27,299 nt of DNA from CAZMGT01 sp964565895 (GTDB taxonomy: Bacteria > Armatimonadota > Zipacnadia > UBA1398 > CAZMGT01), in assembly GCA_964565895.1 (NCBI GenBank), contig CAZMGT010000054.1:1-27299 (forward strand), written 5' to 3'. Under the pieces are notes generated by a model, which was not told where the DNA came from, made no database searches, and saw only the letters and a list, made by a program, of their open reading frames with translations. Position numbers and translations under genes: made by a program. This document shows positions 6,919 through 14,723 of this stretch, one piece after another (the first letter of the stretch is position 1; each line of letters begins with the position of its first letter).

Positions 6919-8700
6919 ATGGCTGAGCAGCGCACGATACCGCGCCGAACGCACTACTGCGGCGAGCTGCGCCGCGAGCACATCGGCCAGCGCGTCGCGG
7001 TTATGGGCTGGGTGCACTCCGCGCGCGACCACGGCGGGGTAATTTTTATCGACCTCCGCGACCGCACGGGCATCGTCCAGGTCGTGGCCAACCCCCAGAC
7101 TTCGGCCGAGGCCCATGCCGTGGCGGACACCGTGCGCAGCGAGTGGGTTGTTGCCGCGGTGGGCGAGGTCCGCGCGCGCTCCGAAGAGACGCTTAACCCG
7201 AAGATCCCCACGGGGGAGATCGAGGTCTTTGCCGAAGAGATCAAGGTGCTTAACAAGGCCAAGCCTCCCCCGTTCCCCGTCGAGGACGACATCGACACCC
7301 AGGAGGAGGTGCGCCTGCGCTACCGCTACATCGACCTGCGCCGGCCGAAGATGACGCGCATGCTGCGCGAGCGGGCGCGCTTTGTCCGCGAGACACGGGC
7401 TTACTTGGACGCGCACGGGTTCTGGGAGATCGAGACGCCCCTGCTCATTGCGAGCAGCCCCGAGGGCGCGCGGGATTTTCTCGTCCCCAGCCGGCTCATG
7501 CACGGCCACTTCTACGCCCTCCCTCAGTCGCCGCAACTGCTCAAGCAGACGCTCATGGTCGCCGGGGTGGACCGCTACTATCAGATCGCGCGCTGCCTGC
7601 GCGACGAGGACACGCGCGCCGACCGCCAGCCCGAGCACACGCAAATTGACATCGAGATGTCGTTTGTCGAGCGCGACGACGTGCTCGAGCTCGTCGAGGG
7701 TCTGATGGCGCACCTGTTTGAGGTGATGATCGGGGTCGAGGTTCCCCGGCCCATGCCGCGGTTGACCTACGACGAGGCGATGGAGCGCTATGGCAGCGAC
7801 CGGCCAGATCTGCGCTTTGGCATGGAGCTTGTGGACCTTACGGACATCGCCGCCAACTGCCAGTTTCGCGTGTTCACCCAGGCCGTCGAGGCCGGGGGGA
7901 TCGTCAAGGGCATGGCCGTGCCCGGGGGCGCGGAGCTCTCGCGCAAGGAGCTCGACGACCTCCAGGGCGTAGCGCAGAAGTTCGGGGCCAAGGGCGCGGC
8001 GTATATCGTCGTGGAACGCGACGGCACGCTGCGCTCGCCTCTAGTCAAGTTCTTCACCGAGGAGCAGTTGCGCGAGATGCAGCAGCGCCTCGGCGCCAAG
8101 CCCGGCGACCTGATGGTCTTCGGCGCGGACGAACGGCAGATCGTTTTGGAGAGCATGGGCCGGCTGCGCCTGTGGTTTGGCCAGCGCATGAACCTCATCG
8201 ACCCCAACGACTGGAAGTTCGTGTGGATCGTCGACTTTCCCCTGTTCGAGTGGGACGACGACGTGGGCCACTACGTCCCCATGCACCACCCGTTTAGCAT
8301 GCCCAAGGCGGAATATCTGGACTGCTTGGAGGACGACCCGGGGGCGGTACGCGGCGACCTTTACGACTTCGTCGCCAACGGCATCGAGATGGGCGGGGGA
8401 AGCATCCGTATCCACCGGCGCGACATTCAAGAGCGCGTGTTTCGCATCATCCACATTGACGAGCAAGAGGCGCGGGAGAAGTTCGGCTACCTGCTCGACG
8501 CGTTCGAATATGGCGCGCCGCCGCACGGGGGCATCGCCATGGGGGTGGACCGGATCGTCGCGGCGATGCTCGGGTTCAACACGATTCGCGATGTAATCGC
8601 TTTTCCCAAGACGCAGAGCGCGCAGTGCCTGCTCACCGGCGCGCCGAGCAGGGTGCGCCCGGAGCAGCTCGAGGAGCTGGGCATCCGCATCGTGGAGTAG
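6919..8700 (+). CDS. aspS: Aspartyl-tRNA synthetase, bacterial type
   Basis: AspRS is a class IIb synthetase that charges tRNA-Asp. The ATG at 6919 is preceded by GGAGGGGACGG and gives 593 residues, the usual bacterial length, which includes the GAD insertion. The order is: N-terminal OB-fold anticodon domain (GWVHSARDHGGVIFIDLRDR near 30-49), motif 2 region with RCLRDEDTRADRQPEHTQID, GAD domain in the middle, and motif 3 GIAMGVDRIVAAMLG near the C-terminus. His38 sits where discriminating E. coli AspRS has Leu30. His at this site is typical of non-discriminating enzymes that also make Asp-tRNA-Asn for GatCAB. This is suggestive only, since the second determinant does not clearly fit. Transcribed with hisS; no separate promoter was seen in the 62 bp gap. 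Confidence 0.97.
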   Translation: MAEQRTIPRRTHYCGELRREHIGQRVAVMGWVHSARDHGGVIFIDLRDRTGIVQVVANPQTSAEAHAVADTVRSEWVVAAVGEVRARSEETLNPKIPTGEIEVFAEEIKVLNKAKPPPFPVEDDIDTQEEVRLRYRYIDLRRPKMTRMLRERARFVRETRAYLDAHGFWEIETPLLIASSPEGARDFLVPSRLMHGHFYALPQSPQLLKQTLMVAGVDRYYQIARCLRDEDTRADRQPEHTQIDIEMSFVERDDVLELVEGLMAHLFEVMIGVEVPRPMPRLTYDEAMERYGSDRPDLRFGMELVDLTDIAANCQFRVFTQAVEAGGIVKGMAVPGGAELSRKELDDLQGVAQKFGAKGAAYIVVERDGTLRSPLVKFFTEEQLREMQQRLGAKPGDLMVFGADERQIVLESMGRLRLWFGQRMNLIDPNDWKFVWIVDFPLFEWDDDVGHYVPMHHPFSMPKAEYLDCLEDDPGAVRGDLYDFVANGIEMGGGSIRIHRRDIQERVFRIIHIDEQEAREKFGYLLDAFEYGAPPHGGIAMGVDRIVAAMLGFNTIRDVIAFPKTQSAQCLLTGAPSRVRPEQLEELGIRIVE

Positions 8701-8734
8701 CGCACCACAAGCCCGTGGCAAAGCGTGGGCCACC

Positions 8735-8763
8735 TTGCCTGGGGCGCGGGGGTGTGCTAGGAT
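8735..8763 (+). promoter_or_regulatory. Promoter of the 6S RNA gene
   Basis: TTGCCT (8735-8740) and TAGGAT (8758-8763) are spaced by exactly 17 bases, just after the aspS stop. The start of transcription would be near 8770, directly ahead of the folded RNA. Confidence 0.65.
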
Positions 8764-8769
8764 CACACT

Positions 8770-8975
8770 GTCCATACAGGCCTGGGGTTATCATCCCTGC
8801 TGTGCGCGTGATGCCATCTGTGTCTGTCGAGCCAACACCCAATAATCAGGGAGCTAACCTCCGGGCGTGGCGTGGCAGCCCCCGCGAGGGGGAATCGCAA
8901 AGCGTCCGGGGCGCACCCACCTTGATATTGGGTTCGAACAGAACAGGGCACACGGCACCGCGGGGATTTTTGTTT
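8770..8975 (+). ncRNA. ssrS: Probable 6S RNA
   Basis: The 331 bp gap between aspS and rarA can fold into one long interrupted rod of about 200 nt. Outer pairing: ATCCC (8793-8797) with GGGAT (8963-8967), then several short helices. Middle: CTGT and TCTG segments near 8818-8827 with the AACAGAACAG region near 8937-8946, then ACCCAATA (8837-8844) with TATTGGGT (8926-8933), a perfect 8-bp helix. A bubble follows (8851-8857 opposite 8912-8920). The apical stem is CCTCCGGGCG (8858-8867, one bulge) with CGTCCGGGG (8903-8911). It is capped by CCCCC-GCGA-GGGGG (8879-8892), a GNRA loop. A rod with a central bubble mimicking an open promoter is the hallmark of 6S RNA, which binds the housekeeping RNA polymerase holoenzyme. 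B. subtilis bsrA (6S-1) lies beside aspS in the same neighbourhood. The 3' end is taken at the T-run TTTTTGTTT. Folding was done by eye. Confidence 0.75.
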
Positions 8976-9031
8976 GGCCAATAGCCTTGCCGGGGCCCGC
9001 TGGCGCAAACTGTGCCCCGTGGGATAAACAA

Positions 9032-10411
9032 ATGGACCTTTTCGAGCGCGCAACCCGGCCTGAGACCCTCTCCCACGCCCCCCTGGCCACCCGTATGCGC
9101 CCGCGCGACCTGGACGAATTCCTCGGCCAGGAGCATCTCCTCGGCCCGGGCACGCCCCTGCGCCGGGCGATCGAGCGCGACGAGCTAACTTCGCTCATCC
9201 TCCACGGCCCCGCGGGCTGCGGCAAAAGCACCCTCGCCCGGATAATCGCCAACCGCACGCGCTGCCAGTTTATCCAGTTCTCCGCGGTAAACTCGGGCGT
9301 CGCCGACATCCGCCGCGCGGCAGACAAAGCGCGCGAGGCGCGCAAGCTCTACGACCGCGGAACGATCCTCTTCGTCGACGAGATCCACCGCCTTAACAAA
9401 GCGCAGCAAGACGCATTTTTGCCCTATGTCGAGGACGGTACGATAATCCTCATCGGCGCGACGACGGAAAACCCCTACTTTGAGGTTAACCCCCCGCTGA
9501 TTTCGCGCTGCACCGTGCTCGAGCTCCACCCGCTGAGCAAGGAGCACCTGCGCACGCTAATCGAGCGCGCGCTCGCCGACGAACAGCGCGGGCTGGGGCG
9601 GATGAAAATCGAGCTTACCCCGGAGGCCCTGGAGCACCTGCTGAACATGGCCAACGGCGACGCGCGCCGCGCGCTGAACACCCTAGAAGCGGCGGTAATG
9701 AGCGTTCGCCCGCGCGAGGACGGCGTGCGCGTGGTTGACCTTGCTGCCGCCGAGGCGGCAACCCAGCGCCGCGCGGTGACCTATGACAAAAGTGGCTCGG
9801 CGCACTACGACGTAATCTCCGCGTTTATCAAAAGCCTGCGCGGGTCAGACCCCGACGCGGCGATCTATTGGCTGGCGCGGATGATCTACGCCGGCGAGGA
9901 CCCGCGGTTTATCGCGCGGCGGATGGTCATTTTCGCCGCCGAGGACGTGGGCAACGCCGACCCCATGGCCCTCCTCGTGGCCAACGCCGCAGCGCACGCG
10001 GTGGAATATGTGGGCATGCCCGAGGCGCAGATCCCCCTCGCCCAGGCGGCGATCTATCTCGCTTGCGCTGAGAAAAGCAACGCCAGCTATATCGCGATTA
10101 GCCGGGCGCTCGCCGACATTCAGAACGAACCTCCGGGGCCCGTTCCCCTGCACCTGCAAAACGCCACGTTTGAGGCCGAGCGGCAGGCGGGCGTGGGCGC
10201 GGGCTACAAATATCCCCATGACTACCCCGAGGGCTACGTCCCCCAGCAGTATTTCCCCGACGGCGTCGCTCCGAGGCAATACTATCGGCCGACCAACCGC
10301 GGGCGCGAAGCGCAGTTTGCCGAGCGCCTGCGTCGGCTGCGCGAGATCGACAAACAGCAGCGCGAGGGCAACAAGGGCGCCCGCGAAGGCGACGCCGAGG
10401 AGAAGCGTTGA
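9032..10411 (+). CDS. rarA: Replication-associated recombination protein A (RarA/MgsA), AAA+ ATPase
   Basis: RarA is a clamp-loader-like AAA+ ATPase that acts at stalled replication forks with SSB. The ATG at 9032 gives 459 residues, normal for the family. Extending upstream in frame would run into the 6S RNA. The ribosome binding site is weak. Walker A is GPAGCGKST at 59-67. Walker B is ILFVDEIHR with Asp116 and Glu117. Sensor 1 is IGATTENPYF near 141-150. The C-terminal tetramerisation domain ends with YKYPHDYPEGYVPQQYFPDG, a RarA signature near 392-411. A charged tail follows. No separate promoter is clear, so it may depend on readthrough through the 6S RNA gene. Its place after aspS matches yrvN in B. 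subtilis. Confidence 0.96.
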   Translation: MDLFERATRPETLSHAPLATRMRPRDLDEFLGQEHLLGPGTPLRRAIERDELTSLILHGPAGCGKSTLARIIANRTRCQFIQFSAVNSGVADIRRAADKAREARKLYDRGTILFVDEIHRLNKAQQDAFLPYVEDGTIILIGATTENPYFEVNPPLISRCTVLELHPLSKEHLRTLIERALADEQRGLGRMKIELTPEALEHLLNMANGDARRALNTLEAAVMSVRPREDGVRVVDLAAAEAATQRRAVTYDKSGSAHYDVISAFIKSLRGSDPDAAIYWLARMIYAGEDPRFIARRMVIFAAEDVGNADPMALLVANAAAHAVEYVGMPEAQIPLAQAAIYLACAEKSNASYIAISRALADIQNEPPGPVPLHLQNATFEAERQAGVGAGYKYPHDYPEGYVPQQYFPDGVAPRQYYRPTNRGREAQFAERLRRLREIDKQQREGNKGAREGDAEEKR

Positions 10412-10417
10412 TATAAT
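10409..10417 (+). promoter_or_regulatory. Extended -10 promoter overlapping the rarA stop codon
   Basis: TGATATAAT at 10409-10417 is a perfect extended -10 (TG-n-TATAAT). Its TGA is also the rarA stop codon. No good -35 exists 17 bases upstream, as expected for extended -10 promoters. Transcription would start near 10424, about 28 bases before the lipoprotein gene. Confidence 0.6.
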
Positions 10418-10451
10418 GGCGGTGTGATTTTCCCCAGCGGAGGTGCGGGCC

Positions 10452-12416
10452 ATGCGCCGCGCGGCAATTTTGGCGGGGTTGTGCGCTGTTGTTTTGCTGG
10501 TTGTCTGGCAGGTTCTGGGGTGCGGCTCGACGGCGGAGTCGCGCCGCCAACCGTATAGCACGGTGGGCCAGCCCGGGGCCGCGCCCATCGCCGGGCCACC
10601 CGGGGTAGGCCCCGTGGGCCCCGCCGGCCAGCCCGCCGCCCAGCCCATCGTCGGCCTGCGCATGTCGCCCGAGGAGGCCGTCGGGGCGGGGTCGCCCTAC
10701 TCCGGCGACTGGGCGGCGTTTGTCGTGGCCATGGTCCAGCGTGGGTTTAACCTCATTGTCATCGAGGCCGTGGAGCCGACCACCGACGCCTCCGCCCCGG
10801 CGAAGTTCTATTTCCCCGACGTCGCGTTTTCCGACGGGAGCAAGCTCTCCGAGCACGGCTTCGTGCACGCCGACCAGCCCCAAGTAAGCGGGCTCCTCGC
10901 CGCGGTGGCCGAGCAGGAGAGGCAAAGCGGCCGGCAGATTACCGTTTACGCGGACATCAGCCGCCTTGCCCTGTCGAGCAGCAAGTGCCCGCTCGTGGAC
11001 CAGCCCCTGCCGGGCGACGAGCTGACCAGCGAGCAGGTGGCCGACGTTGTGCGCGCGCTGTGCGCGGCGGGGTTTGACGGCGTAATGGCGCGCGGGTTTC
11101 CCGAGGAATGGGTGGCGCGGTGCACCGAAGCCGCGGAGACCGCGCAGCGGCGATTTCTCACCGCCGAGGGCTTCGTCGGCGAATCGCCGCGGCTTGCCGG
11201 GACAACAGGCTATGCCTTGCTCGACTACGACGCGCTGGACATCGGCCCGCGCACCTTAGCGTTCTCCGGCGCGGCGCAGGCGGGGCGCGAGGCCCTTGCG
11301 CTAATGTCCTACGCGCGCGATGTGACGCGGCCCTCGCCGCTTGAGGCGGCGTGGGACTCCCTGAAAAAGGCGCAAAACGCACTGCGCTTTCGCGCCCTTG
11401 TCTCGCAGCCGGCAGGGTTTATCCTCGACCTTTCCGTGCAGGAGCTGCAGGAGATCGACTCCAGCCTAATCGAGGACGTGCGCAGCTACTTGCGCCTTCC
11501 CCCGCCTGCTGCCGAAGATACGCCGAAGGTGTGCAATGTGATTATCGTGGGCAAGATAGCCAACCGCTCGCTTTTGCGCGGGATAACGGCGATAGTTAAC
11601 GGGATTACCTCGGCGGGCTTCCGGGCCGCGTTTACGCAGCAGCCGCTCGAGCGCGCCGACGCTTACTATGTCCTGGCCCTGCCCCAGGGGAAGGACGGCT
11701 CTCTCGCCCCGCTCCCTCCCGAGATAGGGAAGGTCTTCCAAATGTCCTCGCGGGTGTTTCTTCAGGTTGGCGGGCCGCTACCCGATGTTGCGGGGAGCGA
11801 GGCACAAGGCACCGCGGGCGACGGGGAAAAGACGCGCGAGCAGGAGCAAGGCTCGGAAAAAGCCTCAGGCGCGGGCTCTGCTCCGCCGCGCGGGGCGGCG
11901 TGGAACGTCGTCCGTGTGGCGTTTGGGCTTAACAACGACCACGTCGAGCCTCTGGAGAGCGTGCCCGAGCGTGCCGCATTTGGCAAGGTCTCGTTTAAGT
12001 TCGGCGCGGATGCAGGCGGCGTGCCCTTCGGCAGCAAGCTCACCCGAGAGCACCTGGTCGACGCCGAGCCTTTGTGCCTGGGCCAGGGCGAGCTGAGCGA
12101 CGTCGTCCTCGTGTGCGCCCTGCGCCAGGGCGACCTGGGGCAAAAGGTGCTCATCAACGGCGCGGCGTTGGATATTGAGGCGGCGTTCGTTATCTCGCAG
12201 CTTCTCGCCGACGGCGGCGGCCTGCAGGAGCCGACGACCGCGCTTTGCATGACAAAGCCCGTTCTCGCGCTGTTTGCGGCAAACGGGCCGGCCACGGTAA
12301 AAATCAAGCTCGGCGATGCCGAGGCGAAGACCGAGAGCTTTGACCTCAAAGACGGTGAGCTTAAGGTCGTTATGCCCCCACCGCGCGCAGGCGCGCGGGC
12401 GACGCACACGCCTTAG
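10452..12416 (+). CDS. Large lipoprotein of unknown function
   Basis: I do not recognise a named family. The ATG at 10452 has GGAGGTG six bases upstream; an in-frame GTG at 10443 overlaps that site. Product is 654 residues. The N-terminus is a lipoprotein signal: basic MRR, a hydrophobic core (ILAGLCAVVLLVVWQ), and lipobox VLGC with Cys24 as the lipidation site. A Gly/Pro/Ala-rich linker follows (about 30-65). Residues about 65-350 have alternating helix/strand texture with GFNLIVIEAV and GFDGVMARGF, like a glycosidase-type TIM barrel, but no catalytic pair could be assigned. About 360-440 look like a small alpha/beta domain. A charged Gly/Ser linker lies near 455-475, then a C-terminal beta-rich part. 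It is expected at the cell envelope facing outward. It has its own promoter, so is probably independent of rarA. Confidence 0.7.
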   Translation: MRRAAILAGLCAVVLLVVWQVLGCGSTAESRRQPYSTVGQPGAAPIAGPPGVGPVGPAGQPAAQPIVGLRMSPEEAVGAGSPYSGDWAAFVVAMVQRGFNLIVIEAVEPTTDASAPAKFYFPDVAFSDGSKLSEHGFVHADQPQVSGLLAAVAEQERQSGRQITVYADISRLALSSSKCPLVDQPLPGDELTSEQVADVVRALCAAGFDGVMARGFPEEWVARCTEAAETAQRRFLTAEGFVGESPRLAGTTGYALLDYDALDIGPRTLAFSGAAQAGREALALMSYARDVTRPSPLEAAWDSLKKAQNALRFRALVSQPAGFILDLSVQELQEIDSSLIEDVRSYLRLPPPAAEDTPKVCNVIIVGKIANRSLLRGITAIVNGITSAGFRAAFTQQPLERADAYYVLALPQGKDGSLAPLPPEIGKVFQMSSRVFLQVGGPLPDVAGSEAQGTAGDGEKTREQEQGSEKASGAGSAPPRGAAWNVVRVAFGLNNDHVEPLESVPERAAFGKVSFKFGADAGGVPFGSKLTREHLVDAEPLCLGQGELSDVVLVCALRQGDLGQKVLINGAALDIEAAFVISQLLADGGGLQEPTTALCMTKPVLALFAANGPATVKIKLGDAEAKTESFDLKDGELKVVMPPPRAGARATHTP

Positions 12417-12439
12417 TGCCGTCGCCGCGGTCCCCTCCC

Positions 12440-13651
12440 CTACTCAGCGCTTGTGCCATGTTTCGGAAACAACACCAGCGCCGGCGGCTCGTCGCTGAAA
12501 ATGAACGAATACGGGTCGCGCCTGTCGGCGAGCGGGAAGGCGACAAGCTCCGCGGCCCTGCCTACCTCGAGCGAGCCAAGCGTTTGCCCCATGCCCAGCG
12601 CCTGCGCCGGAGCGAGCGTGGCGAGCTTCAGCGCCTGCCCCGGCTTAAGCTCGGGAAACTGCTCCAGCGCCGCGGCGGTCTCCGCGCGCATGTCCAGCGA
12701 CTCGTTGCTCGCCAGGCTGTCCGTGCCCAAGCACACACGCACGCCCGCGCGGAGCATGGCGGGCAGCGGGTGCGCCGTGTGGCCGAAGAAGCGGTGGCTG
12801 CGGGGGCAGAAGACGACGCTTGCCCCGCGGCGGGCGATAAGGGCGATGTCCTCGTCGTCGGCATAGTTGCAGTGAAAAAGCAGCGCGCGCGGCCCAAGGC
12901 AGCCGAGCTGGTCGAGGTAAGCAATCGCGGACACCCCCGGCGGCTGCCAGTCGCGCGGGCGGCCGCCGAGACGCTCTAAAATGGGCGAGAAAAAGCTCGT
13001 GCCCGAGCGCGTAAGCTCGTTTTCCTGGGGCACCTCGGCAACGTGCGTGCCGAAAATAACCCCGCGCCGCGCGGCGAGCTCGGCGCAGCCGCGGTAAAGC
13101 TCAGCGCAGGTGGTGTAAACGGCATGGGGCGAAACGCCCACAAGCCGACCCGCGGCAAGCGCTTGCTCCGCGGCGCGGTCCAGCTCGGCCAGCCTAGTCT
13201 GCGCCCGCGCTGGGGCAAGGCCGAGAACCTCAAACAGCGAGATTACCCGCGCGCGTCCCTCGGGAACGACCCAGGCGTTTGTTACGTCTACGATCGTCGT
13301 CGTCCCCGCGCCCTCGGCGAGGAGAAGGCCGCGCCGGGCGCTTTCCTCCGGGCGATGCGTGAGGCGCGCGCGCTCCGCAGCGACCCGCAAAAGCCAGCTC
13401 GCAAAGTTCCCCCAATAGGGCGCGCGCCCGCGCAGATCCGTAAGCTCCAGGTGGCAGTGGGCGTTGATTAGCCCGGGGACGATCGCGCAGCCGTCGAGCT
13501 CGCGCAGCTCCGCGCCCGCGGGGAGCGAAAGCTCGCGCCTTCTTCCCAGCGCGGAAATCCTCCCCTTGTCCACGCAGACCACGGCGTTTTCCAGCGGCGG
13601 CCCGCTGACGGGGAGTACCCAGGGCGCGGCTAATGCGAGGGGGCGACCCAC
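12440..13651 (-). CDS. Amidohydrolase-family nucleoside deaminase (MTA/SAH or aminodeoxyfutalosine deaminase type)
   Basis: This is a TRZ/ATZ-type amidohydrolase (COG0402-like), a metal-dependent TIM-barrel deaminase. The GTG at 13651 is chosen: GGAGG lies 10 bases upstream, and the homologous N-terminus (ALAAPWVLPVSG) starts right after it. The ATG at 13711 has no ribosome site and lies deep in the upstream gene. The GTG start gives 403 residues. Metal and catalytic residues are visible: NAHCHLEL (His65, His67), SPHAVYTT, GTHVAEVPQENE, CPRSHRFFGH and LGTDSLASNESLDM. Members of this family convert 5'-methylthioadenosine or S-adenosylhomocysteine to the inosine form, or deaminate aminodeoxyfutalosine in menaquinone synthesis. 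Motifs alone do not separate these. The gene overlaps the phosphorylase by 22 bp, so the two are translationally coupled; the phosphorylase favours an MTA-to-methylthioinosine role. It converges on the lipoprotein gene with a 23 bp gap and no visible terminator. Confidence 0.82.
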   Translation of the reverse strand: MGRPLALAAPWVLPVSGPPLENAVVCVDKGRISALGRRRELSLPAGAELRELDGCAIVPGLINAHCHLELTDLRGRAPYWGNFASWLLRVAAERARLTHRPEESARRGLLLAEGAGTTTIVDVTNAWVVPEGRARVISLFEVLGLAPARAQTRLAELDRAAEQALAAGRLVGVSPHAVYTTCAELYRGCAELAARRGVIFGTHVAEVPQENELTRSGTSFFSPILERLGGRPRDWQPPGVSAIAYLDQLGCLGPRALLFHCNYADDEDIALIARRGASVVFCPRSHRFFGHTAHPLPAMLRAGVRVCLGTDSLASNESLDMRAETAAALEQFPELKPGQALKLATLAPAQALGMGQTLGSLEVGRAAELVAFPLADRRDPYSFIFSDEPPALVLFPKHGTSAE

Positions 13652-14496
13652 GTGTGCCAGTCCTCCGAAACGCGGCCTTCGCGAATATAGCGGTCCATGG
13701 AATGGGGGCACGGGCAGCGGGGCTGTTTGCCGTAAACCTCGCGGGCGACGGCGGAGACGATCTCCGCAAGCCCGGCCACGGCGGCGCGCACCGCCTTGGC
13801 CTCGCCTTGCTCAAGCAGGCCCTCGAACAGCTCGCCCGCGCGATATGGCCTGGGGCGCAGGCCCTCGGCGAAGTTGGAAATGTAGCAGACCATGGCATAG
13901 CACATGGCCAGCTCGCGGGCGAGGAACAGTTCCGGGGCAAGGGTCATTCCCACCACATCCGCGCCAAGCAGCTTGAGCTTGCGCACCTCCGCGGGGGTCT
14001 CCAGCCGCGGCCCCTCGGTGCACGCATATGTCGCGCGCTCGGCCACGGGCCGGCCGGTGGCGCGGGCCGCAGCGATGAGCGCCTCGCGCAGCTCGGGGCA
14101 AAACACGGGGTTTTGCCTAACAAACCCCAGTCCCGTGCCCTCGAAAAAGGTGCGCGGGCGGGCGGTGGTTTCGTCCAGGCAATCGTCCGGGACAACGTAT
14201 TGGCCGACGGCGAGGTTTTCGGCGATCGCCCCGGGGCCGCTCCAGGCGATGATCCTTCGTGCGCCGAGCTCGCGCAACGCGTAGATATTCGCCCTGTAGT
14301 TGACAAACGGCGCCGCCAGCTCATAGCCGCGCTCGCCGTGCCGCGGCAAAAAAAGCGCCTGCGCCTGGCCGAAAGTTACCTGGAACACGGGTTGCGACCG
14401 CCCAAACGGGGTATCCACCGGCCCCAGGCGCACGGCCTCTGGGCAAAGCTCTGGCAGAAGTTTGTGCGCCTCGCTGCCGCCGATGATCGCAAGCAC
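13630..14496 (-). CDS. Purine nucleoside phosphorylase of the MTAP family, probably 6-oxopurine (methylthioinosine) specific
   Basis: This PNP/MTAP-family enzyme cleaves a purine nucleoside with phosphate. The GTG at 14496 follows GCGAGGTG by 8 bases and starts at the family's first strand (VLAIIGGSEA), giving 288 residues. A frame extending to 14658 exists but lacks family homology. Motifs: TPFGRSQP, PRHGERG (phosphate/ribose site), WSGPGAIAE, VPDDCLDET, TEGPRLETPAE and VGMTLAPELFLARE. At the purine site human MTAP has Asp220 and Asp222 for the 6-amino group; here the matching stretch is S207-N208-F209-A210. Asn at this place is the PNP pattern for 6-oxopurines. With a deaminase gene directly downstream and overlapping, the likely order is deamination first, then release of hypoxanthine. 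The C-terminal Cys/Pro-rich stretch (PRCPCPHS) may be a small extra motif. Family call is strong; specificity is inference. Confidence 0.85.
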   Translation of the reverse strand: MLAIIGGSEAHKLLPELCPEAVRLGPVDTPFGRSQPVFQVTFGQAQALFLPRHGERGYELAAPFVNYRANIYALRELGARRIIAWSGPGAIAENLAVGQYVVPDDCLDETTARPRTFFEGTGLGFVRQNPVFCPELREALIAAARATGRPVAERATYACTEGPRLETPAEVRKLKLLGADVVGMTLAPELFLARELAMCYAMVCYISNFAEGLRPRPYRAGELFEGLLEQGEAKAVRAAVAGLAEIVSAVAREVYGKQPRCPCPHSMDRYIREGRVSEDWHTWVAPSH

Positions 14497-14723
14497 CGTC
14501 GCAGCACCTCGCTCCCCGGCCCGCGTTGCAGCGCGCAGGGCCGCTTCGCCCGCGCGAAAAACCTTTCCTTCGCCGAGCTTGTCCGCGCGTCGCGGGGCAG
14601 GAGCGCGGGCGAACCGCCCGAAGAATACGATAGTTGCAAACAAAACTTTGCGCCCCACCGCGGGCGAGGCTCAGCGTAAAAAATCCGCTGTCCCGCGGGC
14701 CGGCGGAGCGCGGGGGTGACGGT
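14497..14723. other. Divergent intergenic region between phosphorylase and foldase genes
   Basis: These 227 bases separate two divergent genes, so both should have promoters here. The most AT-rich patch is 14621-14650, which includes TATTCT read on the minus strand. I found no -35/-10 pair with proper spacing on either strand. A perfect 6-bp hairpin, CGGGCG-AAC-CGCCCG, is at 14606-14620 with no T-run. Confidence 0.4.

Noticed and set aside
8770..8975. SRP RNA as an alternative for the aspS-rarA RNA
   Set aside because: The apical GNRA hairpin was considered as SRP helix 8, but the helix 8 internal-loop consensus is missing and the central bubble and gene order fit 6S RNA.
13652..13711. Longer deaminase N-terminus from the ATG at 13711
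   Set aside because: No ribosome site, codes in a second frame within the phosphorylase C-terminus, and family homology begins just after the GTG at 13651.
14606..14620. CGGGCG/CGCCCG hairpin as terminator
   Set aside because: No T-run on either strand and it lies between divergent genes, where a terminator is not expected.
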